50,652 bases of DNA from an uncultured Veillonella sp. (GCA_934202095.1 CAKPXN010000005.1:1-50652); one strand, 5' to 3'. Counted from the first letter of the stretch, positions 1 to 7,894 are shown. The notes: generated by a model not told the origin, from the letters alone. Translations and numbers: made by a program.

Positions 1-372
1 CTATCTAGTTATGTGGAAGGATATCATTGGAAAACAAAAGCGCCAGGAGAACATCCAGAAGAGATGTACTATATTGATCAACATAAGTGGCAATCCATAC
101 ATGGGCTAAAGATAGGCGCTAAAATGAATATGACGCCGCATATTTCTGTAGATTTAGGAATTGGTAAAAATAATATTAGCTCAGTAGAACCGTATGTATC
201 TGTTATGTATACTTTAGGTAAGTCAAAATATGCGTACTTTGGCGGTAAGCATAGCGAAAATGTGATGACTTCGGCACGTTCTAAGATATTCGACAAGGTT
301 AAACGCAGTGATATGAAGGTTGAGTATTATTGGGAACAAGACTTGCGTGACGGTCCTTGGGATCATTTATAA
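1..372 (+). CDS. C-terminal part of an envelope/secreted protein (5' end outside window)
   Basis: The reading frame is open from base 1 and stops at 372, so the gene begins before the window; the GTG at 13 lacks a ribosome site and is probably internal. The visible 124 residues alternate polar and hydrophobic positions around residues 35-75 (for example HISVDLGIG and EPYVSVMYTLG), as in outer-membrane beta strands. The end is charged and carries the phrase RSDMKVEYYWEQ. The secreted protein at 1009-2442 has a similar phrase (KSDVKVEYQIF), which hints at a related family. No family is recognised and function is unknown. A terminator hairpin follows. Confidence 0.6.
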   Translation, partial: LSSYVEGYHWKTKAPGEHPEEMYYIDQHKWQSIHGLKIGAKMNMTPHISVDLGIGKNNISSVEPYVSVMYTLGKSKYAYFGGKHSENVMTSARSKIFDKVKRSDMKVEYYWEQDLRDGPWDHL

Positions 373-427
373 ATAATTAGTACTATACCTGTAGAAATTT
401 TACAATAAATAATTTCATGTATTTGTA

Positions 428-472
428 TTGGCACCTAGTTTTCTTTATAGAGATTTAGGTGCCAATTTTATT
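428..472 (+). terminator. Rho-independent terminator after the truncated envelope gene
   Basis: A 10-bp stem pairs TTGGCACCTA (428-437) with TAGGTGCCAA (456-465), followed by a T-rich tract. It lies 56 bases after the stop codon. The rest of 373-606 is AT-rich with no gene seen. Confidence 0.8.
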
Positions 473-606
473 TCTATCATTTTGGGTGTAATCTGGAGTA
501 TATTAACGAATTCTGAATGTAAATGTCTATTATATACGATTTTTGATATATAATTCTTATTTCTATATATTTTGGAAAAATCCATCAAAAAATTAGAAAA
601 AAGTAC

Positions 607-636
607 TTGCATTATGCTAGTGCGTCATGTTAATAT
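607..636 (+). promoter_or_regulatory. Promoter of the tRNA-Asp/Phe/Leu cluster
   Basis: TTGCAT (607-612) and TTAATA/TAATAT (630-636) are separated by 17-18 bp and end about 30 bases before tRNA-Asp. A small hairpin, TCAAC-GAGA-GTTGA (647-660), sits in the leader just before the first tRNA. Confidence 0.55.
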
Positions 637-665
637 ATACAAGTAGTCAACGAGAGTTGATACGC

Positions 666-741
666 GGCCCCGTGGTGTAGCGGTTAACATGTCGCCCTGT
701 CACGGCGAAGATCGTCAGTTCAAATCTGATCGGGGTCGCCA
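666..741 (+). tRNA. tRNA-Asp (anticodon GTC)
   Basis: The acceptor stem GGCCCCG (666-672) pairs with CGGGGTC (731-737), and the CCA end is encoded (739-741). The anticodon loop CTGTCAC is closed by CGCC/GGCG and gives GTC. It is 76 nt long and first of three tRNAs. Confidence 0.97.
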
Positions 742-761
742 TTTTTTTTTACAAAAAACAT

Positions 762-837
<76 letters not shown>

Positions 838-851
838 TTTTTGTATTCCAC

Positions 852-937
852 GCGGTTGTGGTGGAATGGCAGACACGCCATCTTGAGGGGGTGGTGAGCG
901 TACGCTCGTGAGGGTTCAAGTCCCTCCAACCGCACCA
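852..937 (+). tRNA. tRNA-Leu (anticodon GAG)
   Basis: The acceptor stem GCGGTTG pairs with CAACCGC and CCA is encoded. The long variable arm is typical of class II tRNA. The loop TTGAGGG between CCATC and GGTGG gives anticodon GAG. It is 86 nt long and ends the three-tRNA cluster. Confidence 0.96.
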
Positions 938-942
938 AATAT

Positions 943-977
943 AAGGACCTACAGTTCACTGTAGGTCCTTCTTTTAT
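943..977 (+). terminator. Terminator of the tRNA cluster
   Basis: A perfect 12-bp stem pairs AAGGACCTACAG (943-954) with CTGTAGGTCCTT (959-970) around a TTCA loop and is followed by CTTTT. It lies directly after tRNA-Leu. Confidence 0.9.
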
Positions 978-1008
978 ATCTATATGAGTAGAGTTTTATG
1001 GGAGAGAT

Positions 1009-2442
1009 ATGATTAAAAAAAGTATTGCCTTATGCATGCTTTCGCTAGCATTGTCTTGTCAATCTAGTTTGGCTGTATCAGTAGAAAATCAAAGTCAGAC
1101 GTCAAGTATTACAATAAGAAGTAATATAAAATCCGAAGATTCTTTAAAATCGGAGTTTATTGAGGTTATTCCTGGTGCTTTTAAAAGAGTCGGGATGGGT
1201 AATTCAAAAACACCAAGAATGCTTTCGGCAGAAGAAATTGAGTTATTAAAAGCACAAAGTCAGAAACGAGCTAAACAACGATTAGTAGAATTACAAAAGT
1301 CAGATGTGAAGGTGGAGTATCAAATTTTTGATCCCCTTTATAATGATCGGGATGAAAAGGCACTCAAACAAATTACGCGCTACAATACGTTAGAAACAAA
1401 TAAGCAAGGTTATGGATATGGCAGTAGAGATAAACCATTACGTATCGTAAGTCCTTATATGAGAAAGAATGGACACGGAGAGATTAAATTAACGAATCCA
1501 GTTAATATTCCATCCTACAGAACGCGTGCAGATAAGAATAAAGCAAGTGATAAAGAATTTAAAGCCTTTCTAGAAAAGAATAAAGGGAAATCCTATGATC
1601 TGTATACGGCTAGAACTAAAGAGGAGATAAAAGAATCAATAGAGGCATTTTTTAAGCCCATAGAGTTAATTGAGTATCCTGTTAATAATCCTAAGGATTA
1701 TAAGCTAGTTGCTACGATTCCAGGGTTTCCCAAACAAATACCTAGCTTTGCAAAGAATATTCATCTACATAGTAATCCCCCGTTCTTACAAGGCGGTTCA
1801 TATGTACAACTGGCTTTTGGTGGTACACCAGATCAATTGAAGCCTTACATTGATGAGGCAAGGACAGATTCTAAAGTTGTCATTTCGAAATCTGATCTAT
1901 CCAATGTATATGTAAAAAACTATGTTGATTCAAATATGGAATATGCAGATACTTTGAAAACCTTAATGCCTACATCGATAGTTATTGTAGAAAATACAAC
2001 AGTACCTATGGGCAAATATGTACAAAATCAAATGGATAATCCTATTGAGAAATCTGTTGATGAAATGTATGCATTACAGAATCAAGTGCTGGCTGAATTT
2101 AATAAGATTAAGATTGATGGTGAGGATAGCGAAGCTAAGTATAAACGTTATGTAGAAACGCGCAAGAGAGTAGAGGCTGAGCGAGATAGATTAAAACCTA
2201 AATCGACGGATACGGTAGGTTTAGGCAAGAAGAAATATCCTATTTATACAGAGTTGGAGAATCGAAAACTACAGAAGCAATATTTACATAGATTGTCTTT
2301 TAATGAAGACTCGGTAGAAATACCTGCTGATTATGTAATATATTTATTTGATTTTGGTGGTAATTGGAATCATCCATATGCGTTGGGCGCAGCGGTGAGC
2401 CTTGAGAAAAATTATATTATTTATTTCTGTCAGCGTGGTTAA
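1009..2442 (+). CDS. Secreted or envelope protein of unknown function (477 aa)
   Basis: The N-terminus (MIKKSIALCMLSLALS) is a clear export signal, with likely cleavage near residues 20-24. A cysteine at about residue 17 does not make a canonical lipobox. The ATG at 1009 follows GGAGAGA, a purine-rich site. The body is rich in Lys, Glu and Tyr, with a charged helical stretch at about residues 350-410 and beta-like residues near the end (YVIYLFDFGG, GAAVSLEKNYIIYF). The phrase KSDVKVEYQIF resembles one in the truncated protein at 1-372, so the two may be paralogues. Codons are AT-rich, unlike the highly expressed genes here. No domain is recognised. Confidence 0.75.
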   Translation: MIKKSIALCMLSLALSCQSSLAVSVENQSQTSSITIRSNIKSEDSLKSEFIEVIPGAFKRVGMGNSKTPRMLSAEEIELLKAQSQKRAKQRLVELQKSDVKVEYQIFDPLYNDRDEKALKQITRYNTLETNKQGYGYGSRDKPLRIVSPYMRKNGHGEIKLTNPVNIPSYRTRADKNKASDKEFKAFLEKNKGKSYDLYTARTKEEIKESIEAFFKPIELIEYPVNNPKDYKLVATIPGFPKQIPSFAKNIHLHSNPPFLQGGSYVQLAFGGTPDQLKPYIDEARTDSKVVISKSDLSNVYVKNYVDSNMEYADTLKTLMPTSIVIVENTTVPMGKYVQNQMDNPIEKSVDEMYALQNQVLAEFNKIKIDGEDSEAKYKRYVETRKRVEAERDRLKPKSTDTVGLGKKKYPIYTELENRKLQKQYLHRLSFNEDSVEIPADYVIYLFDFGGNWNHPYALGAAVSLEKNYIIYFCQRG

Positions 2443-2514
2443 TTATAGGTTTAATATTGTAATTAGCTGATTTAATCTTCTTATAAAATATAATTATTAA
2501 CTAAAAATAAAATG

Positions 2515-2543
2515 TTGACATAAATTATTTTAAAATATAAAAT
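2515..2543 (+). promoter_or_regulatory. Strong sigma-70-type promoter with no coding gene directly downstream
   Basis: A perfect TTGACA (2515-2520) and TAAAAT (2538-2543) are separated by 17 bp. Transcription should start near 2550 and reach the terminator at 2632-2676 without crossing a convincing open reading frame, which suggests a small RNA unit. Confidence 0.6.
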
Positions 2544-2549
2544 AATTGT

Positions 2550-2678
2550 AGACATACTGGCGTGTCAAAAAGGGATTAGAGAGTTCAGCCAGATATAATA
2601 TGATATAGTTCGAGAGATCTATATACAAATTAAGACATGTTACGAGAGAGACGAGAGAAGAGTAACATGTCTTTTTGT
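2550..2678 (+). ncRNA. Candidate small RNA with repeated GAGAG motifs
   Basis: This approximately 125-nt unit is bounded by the promoter at 2515-2543 and an intrinsic terminator. It carries GAGAG-type purine runs at 2579-2583, 2612-2616, 2644-2651 and 2653-2658; the last two lie in the 18-nt loop of the terminator hairpin. A short 5' hairpin (GACA...TGTC) may form near 2551-2566. It could instead be a long 3' UTR of the preceding gene. The purine motifs are complementary to the CUCUC motifs of the candidate RNA at 16456-16626. No known RNA family was recognised. Confidence 0.45.
2632..2676 (+). terminator. Intrinsic terminator with a purine loop
   Basis: A perfect 12-bp stem pairs AAGACATGTTAC (2632-2643) with GTAACATGTCTT (2662-2673), followed by TTTG. 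The 18-nt loop consists almost only of G and A. Confidence 0.8.
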
Positions 2679-2775
2679 ATGCCTAAATATAGGTAATAGT
2701 TCATTTTTTACTCATAAAAATATTTTCATCTAATATTTAATTAACTGATAAATATACTTAAAAATAAATAAAATA

Positions 2776-2804
2776 TTGACATTAGAATTATAAATAGATA
2801 TATT
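2776..2804 (+). promoter_or_regulatory. Promoter of the trimeric autotransporter gene
   Basis: TTGACA (2776-2781) and TATATT (2799-2804) are separated by exactly 17 bp. The predicted start near 2811 leaves an approximately 80-nt leader containing AAAAGAGAGATAG, then the ribosome site TTAGGAGGG (2873-2881) before ATG 2891. The rest of 2680-2775 is AT-rich with nothing recognised. Confidence 0.65.
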
Positions 2805-2890
2805 GATGGTGATATTCATTTTCATAAAAGAGAGATAGTGAAAATGAAATAACAACTTATAGTGTGAGAGCTTTAGGAGGGAACTTTCAA

Positions 2891-5800
2891 ATGAATAAGG
2901 TGTATCGAGTTATTTTTAATGTCAAAAAAGGTTGCTATACTGTTGTATCAGAGATTGCAAAACGGACAGGTAAATCTGGTGGTGTGTTAAAGAGTTATAC
3001 TGTGGCAGTATCTACTCTTGCGGTGCTCATTTCACTCGGTGGAATCGCATCTGTTGATGCAGCGAACTATGTCAATATTAGTGGAACTGAAGGAAGCATC
3101 TCTGCATCTGCTTCAAAAGGTATGTTCGGTGGTTCTAAAGAATTTAATTTTAATAGCGAGGGTATAAGTGTAACAGGTACAGATTACGCTAGTAGCACTA
3201 AGAAAAACACAATTATACAAGACGGTAAAATACGTACAAGCGATGCTAAATATGCAAGCGAACATTACACAGAAATCGATGGTGGCTCTGTACGTACAGA
3301 AAATCTAAAAGTTGTGCCAACAATAAAAGACTCCTTAGAGTTCAAACAAGGTGGTCTTGTAGTACGCTCCGAAGATAGTCGCCTTATTGTGAGCAAAAAT
3401 GGCATTGATCAATCTGTAGATAATGGTCGTGGTCAATCTAACAGTGTGAAGGTAAAACAAAATGGTACTGTGTTCAGAACTACAGATAATGGTGCAATAG
3501 GTGCTACAGAAACAGTGATTGCTGGGGAAACTATTATCGCTGGCGATATTTCCATCAATGGCGAACAAGATCAATCTACGATTACAGGCTTAACAAATAT
3601 AACGGTAGATACGCCGGACTTTGCTACTCAAGGTCGTGCCGCTACAGAGGAGCAACTTAAAAAATCTGCAGATAAAACAAAAGAAGAATTAACAAATACT
3701 ATTGAAGCAAGCATAGCTAAGAGTGGGAATAACATTACTGTTGATACAGATAATCATGTAAACTTAAATGATGCCGTTTATCTTGGTGGTACAAACACAG
3801 CAACAGATAGCAATATTCAATTAGATGGTGCCGAGGGTGCTGTTAAAGCTACGGCTAAAAAAGGTATGTTTAGCGGTTCTAAAACAATGGAATTCACCGG
3901 TAATGGCCTTAGTGTAACAGGTACAGATTACGCTGGTAGCACTAAGAAAAATACTGTTATTGAAGATGGGAAAGTACGTACTAGTGATGCTAAATATGGC
4001 AGTGAGCATTACACAGAAATCGATGGTGGCTCTGTACGTACGGAAAACCTAAAAGTTGTGCCAACAATAAAAGACTCCTTAGAGTTCAAACAAGGTGGTC
4101 TCGTAGTACGCTCCGAAGATAGTCGACTTATTGTGAGCAAAAATGGTATTGATCAATCTGTAGATAATGGTCGTGGTCAATCTAACAGTGTGAAGGTAAA
4201 ACAAAATGGCACTGTATTCAGAACTACTGACAATGGTGCTACTGGTGCTACAGAAACAGTGATTGCTGGTGAAACTATTGCTGCTGGTGATATTTCCATT
4301 AACGGCGAACAAGATCAATCTACGATTACAGGATTAACAAATACAACGGTAGATGCACAAGATTTTGCAACACAAGGCCGTGCTGCTACAGAAGAGCAAC
4401 TTAAAAAATCTGCAGATAAAACAAAAGAAGAATTAACAAATACTATCGAAGCAAGTAAAGCTAAGAGTGGGAATAACATCACTGTTGATGCAGATAATCA
4501 TGTAAACTTAAATGATGCCGTTTATCTTGGTGGTACAAATACAGCAGCAGATAGCAATATTCAATTAGATGGTGCCAAGGGTACTGTTAAAGCTACGGCT
4601 AAAAAAGGTATGTTTAGCGATTCTAAAACAATGGAATTCACCGGCAATGGCCTTAGTGTAACAGGTACAGATTACGCTGGTAGTACTAAGAAAAATACTG
4701 TTATTGAAGATGGTAAAATACGTACAAGTGATGCTAAATATGGCAGTGAGCATTACACAGAAATCGATGGTGGCTCTGTACGTACGGAAAACCTAAAAGT
4801 TGTGCCAACAATAAAAGACTCCTTAGAGTTCAAACAAGGTGGTCTCGTAGTACGCTCCGAAGATAGTCGACTTATTGTGAGCAAAAATGGTATTGATCAA
4901 TCTGTAGATAATGGTCGTGGTCAATCTAACAGTGTGAAGGTAAAACAAACTGGTACTGTATTCAGAACTACAGATAATGGTGCTACTGGTGCTACAGAAA
5001 CAGTAATCGCTGGGGAATCTATTACGGCTGGCGATATTTCCATCAACGGCGAACAAGGGCAATCTACGATTACAGGCTTAACAAATACAACGGTAGATAC
5101 ACAAGATTTTGCAACACAAGGCCGTGCTGCTACAGAAGAGCAATTAGGTGCTGTACGTAAAGAAATGAAGAATAGCGGTACAGTTGTTAATCAACAAATT
5201 ACGCATATCGACAATCGTGTTAATACGGTAGAAAGTAAAATTAATGCTGTTCAATCTCAAGTGTCTACATTAACTGAACGGGCAGACAAAACAGATGCAC
5301 GCATTCAAACTGTAGAACAATCTGTATCTGAACATAGCAAACAAATTGATGATGTTACTAGTCGTGTAGATACAGTTGAAAAAACTATTAAGGATACGGC
5401 AGGTGATGTGAGAGCTGTGAAAAATTCTGTCGTAGCGGTAGATAACAAAGTAGATACTGTTGCATCTGATGTTAAAACTGTAAAAGAATCTGTACAATCC
5501 GTAGATTCCAAGGTGACAAAGGTCGATGCTCGTGTTACAAGTGTTGAAACTAAGGTAGGTACAATTGATACGAGTGTTATAAATCTTAGTAAAGAGGTAC
5601 AAGCTAATACAGAAACATTAACTACACATACAACTACTACAAATAATCGTTTTGCTACTATTGAAAGTAATATCAATACACTAGACCAACGTGTTGGTAG
5701 TGTGGAATCAGGTATTGCCTCTGTTAACCAACGAGTATCAAAACTTGATACTCGCATTAATAAAGTTGGTGCCGGTGCAGCAGCATTAGCAGCCTTACAT

Positions 5801-6136
5801 CCTGTAAGTGGTGATGGCACAAAATTCGGTGTGGCTGCTGGTGTTGGTATCTATAATGGTCAAAAAGCAGTGGCAATTGGTGGTTCCTATAGCCCTAATG
5901 ACATGACGACAATTAGTGTTGGGGGTGCTGTAGGAAATGGCGAAAATATGGTCAATGCTGGCGTATCTCTTAAAGTGGGAGCCGGCAATGCTATGAGTAA
6001 GGCTCAAATGAATAGTCAAATTAAATCCTTGCAAGCAGAAAACAGTGCTTTAAAAGCTAAGGATGCCGTGCAGGATACTCAATTACAAGAGCTTCGTGCA
6101 GAAATTGCTGCATTAAAAGCAAGCATGACAAAATAA
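2891..6136 (+). CDS. Trimeric autotransporter adhesin (YadA/Hia-type) with three long repeats
   Basis: An approximately 1081-aa surface adhesin of the type V secretion class. ATG 2891 is chosen over the upstream GTG because GGAGGG sits 10 nt before it and the protein then starts with an ESPR-type extended signal (MNKVYRVIFNVKKG), cleaved near residue 57 (SVDA). Residues about 60-750 hold three tandem units of about 248 aa with motifs such as GISVTGTDYA and TQGRAATEEQL. Residues about 752-960 are a heptad-rich coiled-coil stalk. A YadA-like anchor follows at about 960-1036 (GAAALAALHP, FGVAAGVGIYNGQKAVAIGG). Unusually, about 45 coiled-coil residues lie beyond the anchor. The adhesin function is inferred from family. 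Confidence 0.92.
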   Translation: MNKVYRVIFNVKKGCYTVVSEIAKRTGKSGGVLKSYTVAVSTLAVLISLGGIASVDAANYVNISGTEGSISASASKGMFGGSKEFNFNSEGISVTGTDYASSTKKNTIIQDGKIRTSDAKYASEHYTEIDGGSVRTENLKVVPTIKDSLEFKQGGLVVRSEDSRLIVSKNGIDQSVDNGRGQSNSVKVKQNGTVFRTTDNGAIGATETVIAGETIIAGDISINGEQDQSTITGLTNITVDTPDFATQGRAATEEQLKKSADKTKEELTNTIEASIAKSGNNITVDTDNHVNLNDAVYLGGTNTATDSNIQLDGAEGAVKATAKKGMFSGSKTMEFTGNGLSVTGTDYAGSTKKNTVIEDGKVRTSDAKYGSEHYTEIDGGSVRTENLKVVPTIKDSLEFKQGGLVVRSEDSRLIVSKNGIDQSVDNGRGQSNSVKVKQNGTVFRTTDNGATGATETVIAGETIAAGDISINGEQDQSTITGLTNTTVDAQDFATQGRAATEEQLKKSADKTKEELTNTIEASKAKSGNNITVDADNHVNLNDAVYLGGTNTAADSNIQLDGAKGTVKATAKKGMFSDSKTMEFTGNGLSVTGTDYAGSTKKNTVIEDGKIRTSDAKYGSEHYTEIDGGSVRTENLKVVPTIKDSLEFKQGGLVVRSEDSRLIVSKNGIDQSVDNGRGQSNSVKVKQTGTVFRTTDNGATGATETVIAGESITAGDISINGEQGQSTITGLTNTTVDTQDFATQGRAATEEQLGAVRKEMKNSGTVVNQQITHIDNRVNTVESKINAVQSQVSTLTERADKTDARIQTVEQSVSEHSKQIDDVTSRVDTVEKTIKDTAGDVRAVKNSVVAVDNKVDTVASDVKTVKESVQSVDSKVTKVDARVTSVETKVGTIDTSVINLSKEVQANTETLTTHTTTTNNRFATIESNINTLDQRVGSVESGIASVNQRVSKLDTRINKVGAGAAALAALHPVSGDGTKFGVAAGVGIYNGQKAVAIGGSYSPNDMTTISVGGAVGNGENMVNAGVSLKVGAGNAMSKAQMNSQIKSLQAENSALKAKDAVQDTQLQELRAEIAALKASMTK
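3068..5140 (+). repeat. Three tandem repeats of 744 bp within the adhesin gene
   Basis: Units begin near 3068, 3811 and 4555, with the third shortened before the stalk. Identical DNA blocks recur exactly 744 bp apart, for example the segment starting at 3311, 4055 and 4799 (GTTGTGCCAACAATAAAAG). Unit 1 differs most at its start, while units 2 and 3 are nearly identical. The high DNA identity suggests recent duplication or gene conversion. Confidence 0.92.
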
Positions 6137-6150
6137 TATAGATACAGTTA

Positions 6151-6179
6151 TAGACAGTCACCTCCTTATGTATTACAAT
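6151..6179 (+). promoter_or_regulatory. Promoter of the toxin-antitoxin operon
   Basis: TAGACA (6151-6156) and TACAAT (6174-6179) are separated by 17 bp. The -10 box lies at the centre of the 39-bp palindrome, so a repressor bound there would block polymerase. Transcription should start near 6186, inside the right arm. Confidence 0.55.
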
Positions 6180-6197
6180 GTAATACATAAGGAGGTG
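6159..6197 (+). promoter_or_regulatory. Perfect 39-bp palindrome: likely toxin-antitoxin operator and RNA lock
   Basis: Two 19-base arms, CACCTCCTTATGTATTACA (6159-6177) and its exact complement (6179-6197), flank a single A. The right arm contains the antitoxin ribosome site AAGGAGG and the left arm the matching CCTCC. In an RNA read through from the adhesin gene it would form a hairpin hiding that site; an RNA started at about 6186 lacks the left arm. Confidence 0.75.
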
Positions 6198-6203
6198 CTT
6201 TGT

Positions 6204-6425
6204 ATGTCAACTATTTCTGTTAGACTTAATGAACAAGAAGAAAATCTGTTTAAAACCTATGCGGAATTTATGGACGAAACATTGTCTACACTATTTAAAA
6301 AAGCTTTATTAGAAAAAATTGAAAATGACTTTGATCTTAGAGTAGGCCAAGAAGCTCTGAAAGAATATAAACAGGATCCTGTTACATATTCTGTAGCGGA
6401 AATGCGTGCAAAGTATGGTTTATAA
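6204..6425 (+). CDS. RelB/DinJ-like antitoxin
   Basis: This 73-aa protein (MSTISVRLNEQEENLF...) has the short beta strand and helices of a ribbon-helix-helix DNA-binding antitoxin, with a C-terminal tail (YSVAEMRAKYGL) of the kind that binds a RelE toxin. ATG 6204 is chosen because AAGGAGG (6189-6195) lies 8 nt before it. The gene overlaps the toxin gene by 11 bp, which suggests translational coupling. The perfect palindrome over its promoter fits autoregulation by the antitoxin and its complex. Function is inferred from family and arrangement. Confidence 0.85.
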   Translation: MSTISVRLNEQEENLFKTYAEFMDETLSTLFKKALLEKIENDFDLRVGQEALKEYKQDPVTYSVAEMRAKYGL

Positions 6426-6681
6426 GCTAGAGTTTAGTAAACGGTTTGACCGACAATTTTCAAAGCTGGATAAATCAACACAACGTTATATTTTTAATTG
6501 GTTAATAAAACATTTGGATAATGTAGAAAATCCACGATATTCTGGTAAATCGTTGACCGGTAATAAACAAGGACTGTGGCGGTATAGAATTGGCAATTAT
6601 AGGGTTATTGCTGATATTAGTGATACAAATTGTGTGATTATAGCGGTGGAAGTAGGTCATCGGAAATTTATTTATAAGTAG
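6415..6681 (+). CDS. RelE/ParE-family toxin (probable mRNA interferase)
   Basis: This 88-aa basic protein (MVYKLEFSKRFDRQF...) has the RelE pattern: an N-terminal strand with a helix pair, then GLWRYRIGNYRVIADI and the C-terminal VEVGHRKFIYK, typical of ribosome-dependent RelE nucleases. ATG 6415 lies inside the end of the antitoxin gene; an upstream GTG at 6406 is possible but less likely. It is co-transcribed with the antitoxin. RelE activity on translating mRNA is family knowledge, and the ParE (gyrase) alternative cannot be excluded from sequence alone. Confidence 0.87.
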   Translation: MVYKLEFSKRFDRQFSKLDKSTQRYIFNWLIKHLDNVENPRYSGKSLTGNKQGLWRYRIGNYRVIADISDTNCVIIAVEVGHRKFIYK

Positions 6682-6692
6682 AGGTCATAATA

Positions 6693-6905
6693 ATGAAATA
6701 CTTACGTCGTGAATTAAATCAAGTAGAAAAGGAATACCTAAAACAATTTGGTGAAGATTCTTTAAATCGTGTTATCCTTCATGACCCAAATACAAAGGAC
6801 AAACAAGAGGTTCAAGATACGATTGATATTTTGAAAGACGCGATAGCAAAAAATAAACCTCTAGAACAAGTGCCAGAGGATATGTGGAAACTTATTGAAT
6901 TCTAA
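6693..6905 (+). CDS. Small hypothetical protein downstream of the toxin gene
   Basis: A 70-aa soluble, charged, mostly helical protein (MKYLRRELNQVEKEYLKQFG...) beginning 11 bp after the toxin stop. It ends just before an intrinsic terminator, so it is probably the third gene of the toxin-antitoxin operon. The weak ribosome site AGAGG lies upstream of ATG 6693. No family is recognised. It could be an accessory antitoxin or chaperone, or an unrelated passenger. Confidence 0.6.
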   Translation: MKYLRRELNQVEKEYLKQFGEDSLNRVILHDPNTKDKQEVQDTIDILKDAIAKNKPLEQVPEDMWKLIEF

Positions 6906-6908
6906 TGT

Positions 6909-6946
6909 AAAAGACACATTGCAGTGATTTGCAATGTGTCTTTTCT
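6909..6946 (+). terminator. Terminator between convergent genes
   Basis: A perfect 15-bp stem (6909-6923 with 6930-6944, core GACACATTGCA) has a 6-nt loop and runs of A and T at its ends, so it can serve both the toxin-antitoxin operon and the minus-strand amidase gene. Confidence 0.88.
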
Positions 6947-6955
6947 GTTATAGGA

Positions 6956-7747
6956 TTATAAATTATACAGCTCCGGCTTACGATCTCTAAATATATTGAT
7001 TTTGTTGCGAATGTCTTCGACAACATCAAAATCAATTTCCACAGACGCGATGCTTTCCTTAGTATCCATTTCTAATAGATTTGTACCCCACGGATCATAT
7101 ACAGCAGAGTGGCCCGTACTTTGAACGCGACCAACCGCACCACAGCCATTTACAGCACATACAAATAGTTGGTTTTCGATGGACCGTACTTCATTGAGTA
7201 CTTGCCAGTGTCGTAGGCGCATGGTAGGCCATTGGGCCGGTACAAATAGCAATTCTGTATTTGGTAATGCGGCCATACGCACTAATTCTGGAAAACGGAT
7301 GTCGTAACAGATGACAGTGCTACAAGGAATGCCATCTAACTCAAAATGTGTAGTATGCGTGCCACCTGCGAAATAGTAATCTTCTTTTGCAGGACTAAAT
7401 CCATGCATTTTTGAGTATTCTCCGACGAGCTTGCCTTTTCGGTTGTAGATATAGGACGTATTGAATACGACATCATTTTTGGCAACTGCGACGGAACCGC
7501 CTACGATATTTACGTTATGCTCTTTCGCAAATGCACTTAATAATGATTTTGTTCGTTCTCCATTTCTATCGGCGATGTTGATTAATTCTTTGGAGGGATA
7601 AAATCCTGTATTCCATGTCTCTGGTAATACGATAATATCTGGGCTTTCAGAAAGAGACTGAGTAAGTAGTTCTTGAACACGATTATAGTTATATTCTACG
7701 TCATTAACATGGACGTCCATTTGTATAAGGGTAAGGCGTTTTTTCAT
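6956..7747 (-). CDS. Carbon-nitrogen hydrolase, nitrilase superfamily (omega-amidase-like)
   Basis: A 263-aa protein with the full nitrilase triad in order: Glu43 (LPETWNTGF), Lys113 (YSKMHGF) and Cys147 (VICYDIRFPEL). Length and motifs best match the YafV/Nit2 branch, which removes the amide from alpha-keto-glutaramate or alpha-keto-succinamate, by-products of glutamine or asparagine transaminases. The start at 7747 is supported by AAAGGA just upstream. It stands alone on the minus strand, converging on the toxin-antitoxin operon. The exact substrate is inferred, not shown. Confidence 0.88.
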   Translation of the reverse strand: MKKRLTLIQMDVHVNDVEYNYNRVQELLTQSLSESPDIIVLPETWNTGFYPSKELINIADRNGERTKSLLSAFAKEHNVNIVGGSVAVAKNDVVFNTSYIYNRKGKLVGEYSKMHGFSPAKEDYYFAGGTHTTHFELDGIPCSTVICYDIRFPELVRMAALPNTELLFVPAQWPTMRLRHWQVLNEVRSIENQLFVCAVNGCGAVGRVQSTGHSAVYDPWGTNLLEMDTKESIASVEIDFDVVEDIRNKINIFRDRKPELYNL

Positions 7748-7865
7748 AGTGAATCCTTTGTTGCATAGTATAGGGTACGTGATATGTATTATAATTTAAA
7801 TATTAAAACATTATTGAGTAGATTACAATATGGTCCTGAGTGTGGTAAATCGTAGTACGTTGATT

Positions 7866-7894
7866 TTTACTATTCTCCTTATAAATGATATAAT
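7866..7894 (+). promoter_or_regulatory. Promoter of the envelope deacetylase operon
   Basis: TATAAT (7889-7894) with a weak TTTACT (7866-7871) 17 bp upstream. The predicted start lies about 30 bases before the first gene of the three-gene operon. Confidence 0.5.

Noticed and set aside
3068..5140. Possible CRISPR or satellite array
   Set aside because: The repeat unit is 744 bp, in frame and coding, with no short repeat-spacer pattern.
5305..5820. 171-aa minus-strand frame inside the adhesin
   Set aside because: It is a low-complexity shadow of the coiled-coil stalk codons with no ribosome site.
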